From Cytophagales bacterium (lineage in GTDB: Bacteria; Bacteroidota; Bacteroidia; Cytophagales; Spirosomataceae), in NCBI GenBank assembly GCA_013298215.1, contig JAAFKE010000003.1, positions 62,001-126,000 on the forward strand: 64,000 nt of DNA, read 5' to 3'. The translations under genes were made by a program, and so were the position numbers. Position 1 is the stretch's first letter. Every line of letters starts with the position of its first letter. Under the pieces are notes generated by a model. That model saw only the letters and a program-made list of their open reading frames with translations, searched no databases and was not told where the DNA came from. Shown here piece by piece: positions 33,549 to 43,200 of this stretch.

Positions 33549-33594
33549 AAAAAAGTGCAGCCAGGGGTCGTTAAATCCTGACTGCACTTTTTTT
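33549..33594 (-). terminator. Rho-independent terminator after the sugar isomerase-like gene
   Basis: The plus-strand arm AAAAAAGTGCAGCCAGG (33549-33565) pairs with CCTGACTGCACTTTTTT (33577-33593), with one C-A mismatch. A-runs and T-runs at the base give U-tracts on both strands. It lies just after the stop of the minus-strand gene at 33610. Confidence 0.8.
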
Positions 33595-33609
33595 AAGCTG
33601 AAACTATTT

Positions 33610-34452
33610 TTACTTGATGCCGTTTTTTCTCAAAAAAGCAATGCTCATTGGTACCTGAGCCACCGACCGCGACGATTCATCCTCAATAATTACGTAGTCC
33701 ACCCCCGTTTTGTGGGCGGCTTTCATCACTGCGGCCATGCCCACGTCGCCAGTACCGAGCACCACGTTGGTCTCCACGTCGGCATCGCCATTTTGGTTGC
33801 CAACGGTGCCTTTGGCCCGATCTTTGGCGTGTATGAGCGGAAAACGTCCAGCATATTTTTCTAAAATAGCCACGGGGTCTTGCCCTGGGTGGGTGATCCA
33901 GAAAGTATCCATCTCAAATTTCACGTAATCGGGATTGGTATTTTTAAGCAGATAATCGAACAGCGTACCGTCTTCGTAGGGTCTGAACTCATAACCGTGC
34001 GGATGGTAAAAAAATTGCACCCCGTTTTCTTTCAGCAGTTTACCCACTTTGTTAAAAACGGTGACGGCTTTTTTCATGTCGTCAATCGTAAAATCGGTTC
34101 CGTTGTGGGGTATCCAAAAGCAGCCCGCGTACTTGACGCCAAAGGTCTTGGCATCGGCCAACCCCTGAGCGGGATTTTGCTCCCAAACCTTGAAATCTAC
34201 GCCCGTACCAATAGCCGTGAGGCCGTTTTGGGCGAGCATTTTCTGAAAATCGGATACCGACAGTCCATACGTGCCCGCCAGTTCGACGTACTTAAAACCC
34301 ATTTGCTTCACTTTGGCCATCGTACCTGGCACATCTTTGGCAAATTCGTCCCGAAAACTATACAATTGAACTGCCATCTTGGGTTGCGCCAAACCAAACG
34401 TAGTCTGACATAGTAATAGGGCGACAAAAATGCGGCTGAGTGAGTTTTTCAT
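33610..34452 (-). CDS. Exported sugar phosphate isomerase/epimerase-like TIM barrel
   Basis: Xylose-isomerase-like TIM barrel (AP endonuclease 2 superfamily) of 280 residues with a signal peptide (MKNSLSRIFVALLLCQTTFGLAQ), so periplasmic. Barrel strands show MAVQLYSFRDEF, GFKYVELAGTYG, FFYHPHGYEF, VKFEMDTFWITHPG, FPLIHAKDRAKG and YVIIEDE. The metal-ligand type residues (E, D/H, H, E) of the family are in place. Exported members are frequent in Bacteroidota and are usually linked to sugar or inositol turnover; the substrate is unknown. I took the ATG at 34452; a frame reaching 34476 adds residues before the signal peptide. A 9-bp inverted repeat lies just upstream. Confidence 0.83.
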   Translation of the reverse strand: MKNSLSRIFVALLLCQTTFGLAQPKMAVQLYSFRDEFAKDVPGTMAKVKQMGFKYVELAGTYGLSVSDFQKMLAQNGLTAIGTGVDFKVWEQNPAQGLADAKTFGVKYAGCFWIPHNGTDFTIDDMKKAVTVFNKVGKLLKENGVQFFYHPHGYEFRPYEDGTLFDYLLKNTNPDYVKFEMDTFWITHPGQDPVAILEKYAGRFPLIHAKDRAKGTVGNQNGDADVETNVVLGTGDVGMAAVMKAAHKTGVDYVIIEDESSRSVAQVPMSIAFLRKNGIK

Positions 34453-34460
34453 TGGAGTAG

Positions 34461-34485
34461 TTAGTAAGTGAAACATACTTACTAA
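34461..34485. repeat. 9-bp inverted repeat upstream of the isomerase-like gene
   Basis: TTAGTAAGT (34461-34469) and ACTTACTAA (34477-34485) are perfectly complementary with a 7-nt spacer, between the ribD stop and the next start. Possible operator or weak hairpin. Confidence 0.6.
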
Positions 34486-34497
34486 AATGTTTTACAC

Positions 34498-35502
34498 CTA
34501 AAATCTACTGATTGTGCCACCAAGAATAGGAATATAAGTTGTGAGGGTGTTGTTCAGAATGGACTGCTGGTCGGTTTGCTGCGCCCTAAAAACGGGTGCC
34601 GCCACCCCAACACCAATCGAAAAGGACGACTGTACCCGCCTGATCTCGTTCCAAAGCCCCAAGTCAATAAATGCCTGCAACGTTTGTGCGCCTCCCTCTA
34701 CCAACAAAGATTGAACGTTGCGGTCGCGCAGCTGGCGGAGCATATCCGAGCCAATTTGTTGGGTTACGACCAACGTTTCTTGCGTGCCATCAAAAAGATT
34801 TAGGCTGCTGGGCAAACGACCAAGGCGGTCGATCACAACCCGAACGGGGTTGCGGCCCCGCCAATAACGCGCATCGAGGCGCGGATTGTCGTAAAGGGCA
34901 GTGTTGGTTCCCACGCAAATTGCGTCTTCTTCGGTGCGCCACCTGTGCAACAATGTTTGGGAAAGCGAGTTGCTGATTTTTAGTGGCTTACAGTCGTTTT
35001 TGGCTAAAAAACCGTCGGCAGTTTCAGCCCATTTTAAGACAATGTAAGGTCTGTTTTGTTCGATGTAGGTAAAAAAACGTCGGTTCAGATAACGACCTTG
35101 AGCGGATAGAACTCCCGTTTCTACCTCTATGCCCGCCTCCCGCATTTTTTGTAAACCCTTGCCCGCCACCAGTGGGTTAGGGTCTTCGTTACAAACCACC
35201 ACCCGCCGCAGTTTGTGCCGCACCAGCAAGTCGGCGCAGGGCGGTGTTTTGCCAAAATGAGCGCACGGTTCGAGGGTTACGTAGAGGGTAGCTCGGCACA
35301 AAAGCGTTTGGTCGGCCACGCTGGCCAAGGCGTTTACCTCGGCGTGCTGGCCGCCGTATTGTTGGTGCCAGCCCTCGCCAATAATTTGGTTTTGATGCAC
35401 CACCACGCAGCCCACCATCGGGTTGGGGCTCACCGAGCCACACCCATTTTGAGCCAATTCGAGGGCGCGTTGCATAAAAATGGCATCGGTAGGCTGGGGC
35501 AT
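34498..35502 (-). CDS. ribD: Riboflavin biosynthesis deaminase/reductase RibD
   Basis: Bifunctional enzyme for steps 2 and 3 of riboflavin synthesis: deamination of the diaminopyrimidine phosphoribosyl intermediate, then side-chain reduction with NADPH. The N-terminal cytidine-deaminase-like domain has zinc ligands in HAEVNALASV and PCAHFGKTPPCADLL, with NPMVGCVVV before them. The C-terminal reductase domain starts near residue 145 (RPYIVLKWAETADGF) and carries VGTNTALYDNPRLDAR and LLVEGGAQTLQAFI. The 334-residue length is typical. It follows the DUF4920 gene by 29 bases. No other rib gene is in the window. Confidence 0.95.
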   Translation of the reverse strand: MPQPTDAIFMQRALELAQNGCGSVSPNPMVGCVVVHQNQIIGEGWHQQYGGQHAEVNALASVADQTLLCRATLYVTLEPCAHFGKTPPCADLLVRHKLRRVVVCNEDPNPLVAGKGLQKMREAGIEVETGVLSAQGRYLNRRFFTYIEQNRPYIVLKWAETADGFLAKNDCKPLKISNSLSQTLLHRWRTEEDAICVGTNTALYDNPRLDARYWRGRNPVRVVIDRLGRLPSSLNLFDGTQETLVVTQQIGSDMLRQLRDRNVQSLLVEGGAQTLQAFIDLGLWNEIRRVQSSFSIGVGVAAPVFRAQQTDQQSILNNTLTTYIPILGGTISRF

Positions 35503-35531
35503 CGAAACGGGAATAATACTATGCTGGTGGG

Positions 35532-35981
35532 TTAGTCTTTCACCACCACGCCGTCGGCCACGAAGGTAACTGCCTTCTCGGGGTCGGTTATTTTTTCGAT
35601 CTCGGCCTTGCTTTTGCCCGCGTCTTCGGCGTAGTGGCGCAGCTCGGCCACGGGGGTGGTTTTCAGTTTTGCCGTGCCTTCAAAAACCACGGTTTTGCCC
35701 GCAATGTCTTTGGGAACAAAAAAGCCGTAGTCCTTAAACGTGACCCGCATGGAGGTGCCATCTTCCATTTTCACTTTCATCCAGCAGCCCTTCATTTGGC
35801 ATACCGACTCGACCGTACCCGATACCTTGGCATCTACGGTTTCTTTGCCGCTCATTTTTTGGGTCAGCTCGCTGGCCGAAATAGCCCCTTTGGCTTTTAT
35901 TTTTTTACCAAAATGATTGTCGCCCGCTTGGGCGGTCATGGCCACGCAAAGTGCCAACGCAAATGTGATTATCGTTTTCAT
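35532..35981 (-). CDS. DUF4920 domain-containing exported protein
   Basis: Small exported protein of 149 residues: signal peptide MKTIITFALALCVAMTAQA, then a domain with the DUF4920 hallmark CQMKGCWMKVKMEDG around residue 65. The two conserved Cys in C-x4-C-W are the family's most constant feature. MRVTFKDYGFFVPKDIAGK and VVFEGTAKLKT follow, consistent with an OB-like beta barrel. The function is unknown; the paired Cys could bind metal or form a disulfide. It lies between pyrG and ribD on the same strand. Confidence 0.85.
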   Translation of the reverse strand: MKTIITFALALCVAMTAQAGDNHFGKKIKAKGAISASELTQKMSGKETVDAKVSGTVESVCQMKGCWMKVKMEDGTSMRVTFKDYGFFVPKDIAGKTVVFEGTAKLKTTPVAELRHYAEDAGKSKAEIEKITDPEKAVTFVADGVVVKD

Positions 35982-36041
35982 CGTTTCTGTTGGTTGATAT
36001 TGAAAAACAAATATGGCAAGTATTCTACTAAAAAAAAACTG

Positions 36042-37697
36042 CTACTCCTCAACCGCCGCGTGTTGCCGTTGGTCGGCGTAGGTCATGGCGGCCTTCACAA
36101 AATGCACAAAAAGCGGGTGCGGGTTTTCGGCGGTGCTTCTGAGTTCGGGATGAAACTGCACGCCCACAAAGTGTGGATGCGTGGGCAGTTCGATGATCTC
36201 GACCAGGTTGGTTTCGGGATTAATGCCCGATGCCACCAAACCAGCCTGTTGAAGGGCTTCTAAATAGTTGTTGTTTAGTTCGTAGCGGTGACGGTGGCGT
36301 TCGCTAATGTTCATTTTTCCGTAAATTGCGTGGGCCAACGTACCTTTCTGTACTTTGCACGGGTACGCGCCCAGGCGCATGGTTCCCCCTTTTTTTGTTA
36401 CCTTTTTTTGCTCCTCCATGATGTCTATCACGGGTTGCGGCGTTTGGGGGTTCATCTCAAAAGAGTGCGCCTCTGGCCAGTTGAGTACGTTGCGGGCGTA
36501 TTCTATCACGGCCATTTGCATACCGAGGCAAATGCCCAAAAATGGGATTCCGTTTTCGCGCACGTAACGAACCGCTTCGATTTTGCCCTCAATACCTCGC
36601 TCGCCGAAACCTGGAGCTACCAAAACCGCATCTAAATTTTTGAGTATTTCGGAAGCGTTTTCGACCGTTAGAGATTCCGAGTGAATCCATTCGATCCGTA
36701 CTTTACACCGATTGACCGCCCCCGCGTGGATGAACGACTCGGCAATGGACTTGTAGGCATCGTGGAGCTCGACGTACTTACCCACCAGCCCAATTGTGAC
36801 GGTGTGGGCTGGGTTTTGTAGGCGGTGCACAAACTCCTCCCAGGCCGTCAGTTCGTAGTCGCGGTCGTTATAAATATCGAGCATATAAAGCGCGCGCTGG
36901 TCAAGTTTTTCGCGTTTCATCAGCAGCGGCACTTCGTAAATGCTGTTGGCATCCATGGCCTCAATCACCGAACTAACCTGTACATTGCAAAACAACGCTA
37001 TTTTTTTGCGCAGTTCAATGGGCAATGGGTGCTCGGAGCGACAAACCAATATGTCTGGCTGAATGCCCGACTCTTGCAGCATTTTTACGGAGTGTTGGGT
37101 GGGCTTGGTTTTTAGCTCTCCCGCCGAATGGAGGTACGGAATGAGCGTGAGGTGAATGACGAGGGTGTCGTTTTCGCCCTGCTCGAAACGAAATTGGCGC
37201 ACGGCCTCCAAAAACGGCAGCGACTCAATGTCGCCCACGCAACCGCCAATTTCGGTAATTACGATGTCATACTCGCCCGTTTCGCCGAGCAGGCTTATGT
37301 TTCGCTTTATTTCGTCGGTAATGTGCGGCACAACCTGAACGGTTTTACCCAAAAAATCGCCCCGTCGTTCGGCCGAAATCACGTTGAAATAAATCCTGCC
37401 CGTGGTTATGTTGTTGGCCTGCGAGGTGCGCACGTTCAAAAAACGTTCGTAGTGGCCCAAGTCTAAATCGGTCTCCGCCCCGTCGTCGGTCACGTAACAT
37501 TCTCCGTGCTCGTAGGGGTTCAACGTGCCTGGGTCGATATTTAAGTAGGGGTCAAATTTTTGGATCGTTACCGACAAGCCTCTGGATTGCAACAACTTAG
37601 CAAGCGACGATGCGATGATTCCTTTGCCGAGCGACGACGTAACGCCCCCCGTGACAAATATATACTTTGCAGATTTTTTCCCGTTCTCAGCCGACAT
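36042..37697 (-). CDS. pyrG: CTP synthase
   Basis: Converts UTP to CTP using ATP and glutamine. The N-terminal synthetase domain (residues 1 to about 280) opens KYIFVTGGVTSSLGKGIIAS and contains ITEIGGCVGDIESLPFLEA. The C-terminal class I glutamine amidotransferase domain (about 300-551) has oxyanion and nucleophile FLGICLGMQMAVIEYARN (Cys in GICLGMQ) and the His-Glu pair in GVQFHPELRS. The 551-residue length is normal. A -7 promoter element lies 31 bases upstream. Confidence 0.97.
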   Translation of the reverse strand: MSAENGKKSAKYIFVTGGVTSSLGKGIIASSLAKLLQSRGLSVTIQKFDPYLNIDPGTLNPYEHGECYVTDDGAETDLDLGHYERFLNVRTSQANNITTGRIYFNVISAERRGDFLGKTVQVVPHITDEIKRNISLLGETGEYDIVITEIGGCVGDIESLPFLEAVRQFRFEQGENDTLVIHLTLIPYLHSAGELKTKPTQHSVKMLQESGIQPDILVCRSEHPLPIELRKKIALFCNVQVSSVIEAMDANSIYEVPLLMKREKLDQRALYMLDIYNDRDYELTAWEEFVHRLQNPAHTVTIGLVGKYVELHDAYKSIAESFIHAGAVNRCKVRIEWIHSESLTVENASEILKNLDAVLVAPGFGERGIEGKIEAVRYVRENGIPFLGICLGMQMAVIEYARNVLNWPEAHSFEMNPQTPQPVIDIMEEQKKVTKKGGTMRLGAYPCKVQKGTLAHAIYGKMNISERHRHRYELNNNYLEALQQAGLVASGINPETNLVEIIELPTHPHFVGVQFHPELRSTAENPHPLFVHFVKAAMTYADQRQHAAVEE

Positions 37698-37728
37698 ACG
37701 CGTATTTTTTTTCTTTGATTACGGGACA

Positions 37729-37736
37729 CAAAGGTA
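37729..37736 (-). promoter_or_regulatory. Putative -7 element of pyrG
   Basis: Minus-strand TACCTTTG is an exact TAnnTTTG match, 31 bases before the pyrG ATG. CAAA at 37761-37764 (TTTG on the minus strand) could be a -33 element, but the 24-base spacing is long. Confidence 0.45.
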
Positions 37737-37766
37737 GGCCAAAACCGCTCGTTTGAGCCACAAAGC

Positions 37767-37786
37767 CGCAGATTTATTTATCTGCG
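37767..37786. other. Hairpin over the rnr stop codon
   Basis: CGCAGAT (37767-37773) pairs with ATCTGCG (37780-37786) across a TTATTT loop that contains part of the rnr stop codon. It may act as an mRNA 3' structure between rnr and pyrG; there is no clear U-tract. Confidence 0.4.
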
Positions 37787-40090
37787 ACGTTTGCCAGCGT
37801 TGGCGTTTTTGGGTCTGTTCGGCTTTTGGGGCACGCTACCTGAGCGGCTTCGCTCGCCTCTGCTGCCCCTACCCTTCCGCTCCAACTGCCCCCCAGCGAG
37901 CGACAAATCCATGCTTCGGCGGGCTACGTTGGTTTCTTTTACGCACACCTCAACGGCATCGCCGAAGGTAAATGTGCGGCGGCTTTGCTGGCCAACCAAT
38001 TGTAGTCCTTCGCGGTTGTAGTCGTAGAAATCGTCTTTCAGATCGGCCACCCGCACCAGGCCCTCGCAGCCATTTTCGGTAATTTCAACAAAAAAGCCAA
38101 ACTCGGTTACGCCAGTAATAATGCCCTCAAAAACACGGTCAAGGGGCATTTTACTCATAAATTCGACCTGTTTGTATTTGATAGAAGCGCGTTCGGCATC
38201 GGTGGCCAACTTTTCGCGTTCCGACGAGTGCTTGGAGGCTTGCTCGTACCAGGCCACGTCGGCCGACTGGCCGCCGTCTATGTAATGTTGCAGCAGGCGG
38301 TGGGCCATCATGTCTGGATACCTCCTGATCGGCGACGTGAAGTGCGAGTACCGCTTGAAAGCAAGCCCAAAATGCCCCAGGTCTTGCACGCTATACCGCG
38401 CCTTGGCCATTGTTCTAACGGCCAATTGTTGCAGTACATTTTGCTCGGGTTGGCCCTCAAGTTTTGCCATGAGGCCGTTCAACGCGCTGGCCACCTGCGC
38501 CTCGCCGTCGATCTTGACGCGGTAGCCGAGGCGGCTGGCAAAGTCGGCAAATATTTTGAGTTTTTCTAAATTTGGGTGCTCGTGTACCCGGTACACCATC
38601 GTATTTTTTTCGTCCCCGCGCGATTTACTATACACAAATTCGGCCACGCGTTTGTTGGCCAACAGCATAAATTCTTCGATCAGCTTGTGGGCATCTTTCC
38701 GCACTTTCGGCACCACGGCCAGCGGCGATCCATCGGCGGCGAGCTTAAACTTTACCTCTACGGTCTCGAAATTTATGGCTCCCTTGGCAAAACGCTCGTC
38801 GCGGAGTTGGTGCGCCAGCCCATTGAGTGTGTGCAGCGGCTGAACAAATTCTGATTCGGGTGCTTCGAGGGCGCTGCCCTGCAACTCCAAAACCTCCTGG
38901 GCTTCTTCGTAACTAAATCTTTTATCGGAATGAATAATGGTGCGGCCAAACCATTCCTTGCTGATTCGGGCGTTGGGCGTGATCTCAAAAACCGCCGAAA
39001 ACGTGAGTTTATCCTCGTTTGGTCGGAGCGAACAAAGTTGGTTGGAAAGCTTCTCGGGGAGCATCGGCACGGTTCTGTCTACGAGATAAACCGATGTGGC
39101 GCGTCGGTAAGCCTCCTCCTCGAGGAGCGTGCGGGGCTGCACGTAGTGGCTCACGTCGGCAATGTGTACGCCAACTTCGTAGTTGCCATTGTCTAATGTT
39201 TTAAACGAAATGGCATCGTCAAAATCTTTGGCATCGGCGGGGTCGATCGTCAGCGTGAGGGTATCTCTAAAATCGCGTCGTTTGGCAATTTCGGTTTCGG
39301 CGATTACCTCCGAAATAGCATCGGCTTCGGCCTGCACCTCATCGGGAAAACGATTGGGAAGCCCAAATTCGGCCAAGATAGCGTGCATTTCGGCGTTGTT
39401 TTCGCCCGCCTTGCCCAGCACCTCCACCACCTCGCCTTCCATGCGTTTGGCGCGGCCTGGCCACTGCACCACTTTCACGATTACTTTATCTCCGCTTTTG
39501 GCGTGGTTAAACTTGCCTTCGGGCACAAAAATTTCTTCGTAAACCTTGCGGCTGTCGGGCGTAACGATGGCGTATTTTGGCCACATTTCTACCGTACCCA
39601 CAAGCTCCGTTTTGCTCCGCGTTAGCACCTCCGCCACGCGGCCTTCGAGGCGTTGCCCTCGGGCAAAGCCATCGCTAAACATCGCCACCCGCACTGTGTC
39701 GCCGTCTATGGCACCGTTCAAATCGCTGGTTTCTATTTTGAGGTCTTTGTCGATACCTTCGGCCACGATGAAGGCAAATTTTTTGTTCACGTGGTCCACC
39801 CGCCCTATCACTTCGTTGGCGCTGGCCTCGAATTTGTACGTACCATCGGCGCGGAGCATTACTCGTTTTTCGGCTACCAAATCATTCAGTAGTTCTCCGA
39901 AAAGAATTTGGAGTTTGCGTTCGTCGGCATCGAAGTGCCGAAAAATTTCGGCGGCGGTGAAAGATTCGTGGTCGTTGATTTCAAAAAAAGCGGCCAGATC
40001 GGCCTTCAGTTCATCCAAAAAAGAGAGTGCTGTTTTTCTATTGGGCTGCCGCTGTTGGTTGGGCTTGCCAGTATTGTTGTTTTTTCGCAT
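37778..40090 (-). CDS. rnr: Ribonuclease R (3'-5' exoribonuclease, RNB family)
   Basis: Degrades structured RNA processively from the 3' end. The 770 residues show an N-terminal helix-turn-helix region (FTAAEIFRHFDADERKL), two cold-shock-like domains, the RNB catalytic domain with the Asp cluster in DPADAKDFDDAISF, VGVHIADVSHYV, RRATSVYLVDRTVPMLPEKL and SPIRRYPDMMAHRLLQ, and a C-terminal S1 domain (FEGIITGVTEFGFFVEITEN). It ends in a basic Arg/Lys-rich tail (ERKGRGSRGERSRSG, GKRRR), usual for RNase R and likely to bind RNA. Transcribed toward pyrG, with 80 bases between. Confidence 0.95.
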   Translation of the reverse strand: MRKNNNTGKPNQQRQPNRKTALSFLDELKADLAAFFEINDHESFTAAEIFRHFDADERKLQILFGELLNDLVAEKRVMLRADGTYKFEASANEVIGRVDHVNKKFAFIVAEGIDKDLKIETSDLNGAIDGDTVRVAMFSDGFARGQRLEGRVAEVLTRSKTELVGTVEMWPKYAIVTPDSRKVYEEIFVPEGKFNHAKSGDKVIVKVVQWPGRAKRMEGEVVEVLGKAGENNAEMHAILAEFGLPNRFPDEVQAEADAISEVIAETEIAKRRDFRDTLTLTIDPADAKDFDDAISFKTLDNGNYEVGVHIADVSHYVQPRTLLEEEAYRRATSVYLVDRTVPMLPEKLSNQLCSLRPNEDKLTFSAVFEITPNARISKEWFGRTIIHSDKRFSYEEAQEVLELQGSALEAPESEFVQPLHTLNGLAHQLRDERFAKGAINFETVEVKFKLAADGSPLAVVPKVRKDAHKLIEEFMLLANKRVAEFVYSKSRGDEKNTMVYRVHEHPNLEKLKIFADFASRLGYRVKIDGEAQVASALNGLMAKLEGQPEQNVLQQLAVRTMAKARYSVQDLGHFGLAFKRYSHFTSPIRRYPDMMAHRLLQHYIDGGQSADVAWYEQASKHSSEREKLATDAERASIKYKQVEFMSKMPLDRVFEGIITGVTEFGFFVEITENGCEGLVRVADLKDDFYDYNREGLQLVGQQSRRTFTFGDAVEVCVKETNVARRSMDLSLAGGQLERKGRGSRGERSRSGSVPQKPNRPKNANAGKRRR

Positions 40091-40227
40091 TTGCGATGGT
40101 TCTTTATCTTAACTAAAAATATGTCTATTGGTCTGTGAACACCTACGGCGCTCCAAACTTTGCGGGCGTTGTTATCCGACCATATAACACCAGCGGGCGG
40201 CAAATAGTGGCGGCCGTTGGCCAAAAC

Positions 40228-43200
40228 TTATTCCAGCACCTGAATCCAACCTTTGCAACGCTGGCCGTTGGGCGTGGTGAGGAGGTAATAATACAGCCCA
40301 TTTTGCACGTCTTTCCCCCAGTCGCTCTGGTAGTTATCGGCCTTAAAAACGCCCCTGCCCCAGCGGTCGTTTATCTCCAAGGCAGCGTTTTTTATTCGTA
40401 CCACAAACAGGTCGTTCTTGCCGTCGCCGTTGGGTGTTATCACATTATTGAGCTGGTTGAGGTTCTGCACGTCAATCATTTTAGCAACGCTATACTCGCA
40501 ACCAGCGGCACTGGTGGCTTTCAAAACAACGCTATACGAGCCGTCGTTGGAATATGTGGATATTGCTGGGGTTGTGGCACGCTCCGTTTTTCCATCCCCA
40601 AAGGTCCATTCGGAGCGGCTCGCACCCGCAGTGTTGTTGGTAAAACTCACCGACGTGGGTTCGCCGCAGGCGTATTGTTGGTTCACGGCAAAATCTACGG
40701 CCAGCGGCCTGTCGATGGCCACCTTTACGGTTTTGGTGGGGCGGCAGCCGTCGGCATACAGCCCCGTGACGGTATAAGTGGTGTTTTGTTGGGGTTTTGC
40801 CACGGGGTTGCTCACCGTCGTGTCGCTCAGGGTGGGGTTTCGCGCCCACCCAAAACGCGCCGCACCACGCGCCAGCAGTTGCACCGAAGTACCCACGCAA
40901 ATGGTGGTGTCGGGGCTCACAAAAAAATCGGGCTTGCTGTCATCAATTCGCACCGTTACGTTTTTGGTTGGTTTGCACCCGTCGGCGTAGGTGGCCACAA
41001 CGGTATAAACGGTGGTTTGTCTCGGCGACGCCACTACGCTATTCCTGGCGGTGTCGCTCAGGGTTTGCCCCGGCGACCACACGTACCTAAGTGCCGCGCC
41101 CTGCGCAAACAACCGCACCGAGTTTCCAGCGCAAATGGTGGTGTCGCGCCCCGCCACAAAATCGGGTTTGACGTTGTCGATCTTCACGGTAATGGTCTTG
41201 GTCACATCGCAGACCGCGTTTGATATTTTAACGGAATAAACGGTGGTCGTTTTGACTTTGGCAGTTGGGTTTGCCACGGCTGGGTTGGTCAAACCAGCGC
41301 TTGGGGTCCAGAGGTAGGTTGTGCCGCCTTCGGCTTTGAGCTGGGCCGCCACGTCGCTGCACACCGTGGTGTCGCCAGTGGCTTTGGCGTTTATTTGCCG
41401 CACCACAATGGTTCTGGTGGCCACGTCCACGCCCCGGTTGCAAACCAACGGATTGAACGCCCGGAGCGTAATTTTGTACTCGCCAGGCTTGTCGAAGGTA
41501 ACTTTTGCTTGCAAAGGATCGCGCGAGATCACGTTGCCGTCAATGTCCCACTGGTACGTTTTTCCGTTCACACTCACGTTTTGCAAATCGAGGGTGAGGG
41601 GCGCACAACCCTCCAAAATATTTTTGCGCGTGCCTTCGTAGGTGTCGAAAGCGGCCCGAATGCGGTCTAAGTCGAACTTAAAGGCCGCATTATTGCAGTT
41701 GCTGCTGTTATTTTTTTCGGACCATGCACCCGATGTCGTCGGAAAAAGCGATCCGTCGCAAGCACACGTCGAATGGTAAACAACGCCATCTTTGGAGAAC
41801 CGACTCGTGCCGCCGTCCACGTGGTCGCCTTTGTTTTGCGAGCCGCTCACTGCCGTGCCAAAGTAGGTGGCATAAAGCAGTGATTTGGCTCCTTTTTCGA
41901 GAATAGCCAAGTAAAAATTATTGCCCGATGTGTTTTTTTGGTAGGCATTGGCCGTAACGGGCAGGTCTTTGGTGCTGCTAAAAGGCGAATGGTTGGTGGC
42001 CGAGTTTGTGACGCCACCCCAGCCAGCGAGGTAGATATTTCCGCAATCGTTCACCGAAAAAGCCGTTGGCGAAATGTCTGGCGTGCCGCGCCCCGACCCC
42101 AGCACCGTTGAGAAGAGCGTGGTGCTCAGGCTGGCATCCAGACAATGAATAAACTGCGCGCCTCGATTGTTGAAATACGTGCCAATGGTTGAGGGATACA
42201 ACGCGCGGCCGTTGGTGAGGCCCAGCACGTAAATATTCTCTTCTTTGTCTAAGTCGATCATGTAGCAAACCTCCGTGTTGGGCGTACCCACGTAGGTGAG
42301 CCGCTGAAGATTATTGGTCTGGTATTTGGCAATGAAGCCGTCTTCTACGCCCCCAATGGCGGGGTGGTGCGCATCTCGGCTGGCCGTCAAATTTGGGCTT
42401 CGGGTTTGGCCACAGACATAAACCGCGCCCGAAGGCCCCACTTTCAGGCCGTAGGCCGCGTCAAAGTCGGAACCGCCCAAGTAGGTGCTCCAAAGTAGGT
42501 TATTGAGGGCGGCATCTAACTTAAAAACTACGCCGTCTTGCGCGCCGCCGCTTCTTGGTTGGGGGGCGTTCAGCACGGGAAAATCCGTCGAAAGCGTCGA
42601 TGAGGCCACGTAAACATTGTCGTCTTTGTCCAAAACTACCTCCCCGCGCAGGTCGTCGCCGTAGTTTCTGATTTCTACGATGGCAATCTCCTGGGTTGGC
42701 GTGTTGAAAAAAGCGGTCTGGCTCACGCCGTCGTTGCCGCGCCCTCCCACGTAGGTGCTACCCAAAAGTTGCGTACCGTCTTTGCTGAGTTTGGCCACAA
42801 AAATATCCGTTCCGGCGGTAAAATTAATGGCTCCGTCGCGAATGGTGTTGCCCGAGGGCACGTAAGAACTGCCACCCGAAAACGTTTTTTTGTAGCCGTT
42901 TGCCCCCACCGGGAAGTCGGACGAACCCGTAGTTCCCATAATTACCAACTCGCCTTTGGAGTTCACAATCATACTATTGGGCGTTTCGGTGTTGCCTCCC
43001 CCGATAAACGTAGCGTAGAGCAGTTTTTTGCCGTCTGGACTGTATTTTGTAATGCCAATATCGACCTTCCCACCTTGCTTGCTCTGATACGCCCCGAGCG
43101 TTGTCGGGTATTCGGCCGAAAACACCGAGCCGCCCGCGTACAGATTTCCGTCAGCATCGAAAGTGGCCGTGTGCCCCCAGTTATCGGCGGTAGATCCCGA

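Noticed and set aside
40135-41223. 362-codon open frame on the plus strand
   Set aside because: Antisense to the giant T9SS protein gene; it is low-complexity and arises from the codon bias of the repeat region. The minus-strand reading has clear PKD/Ig domains.
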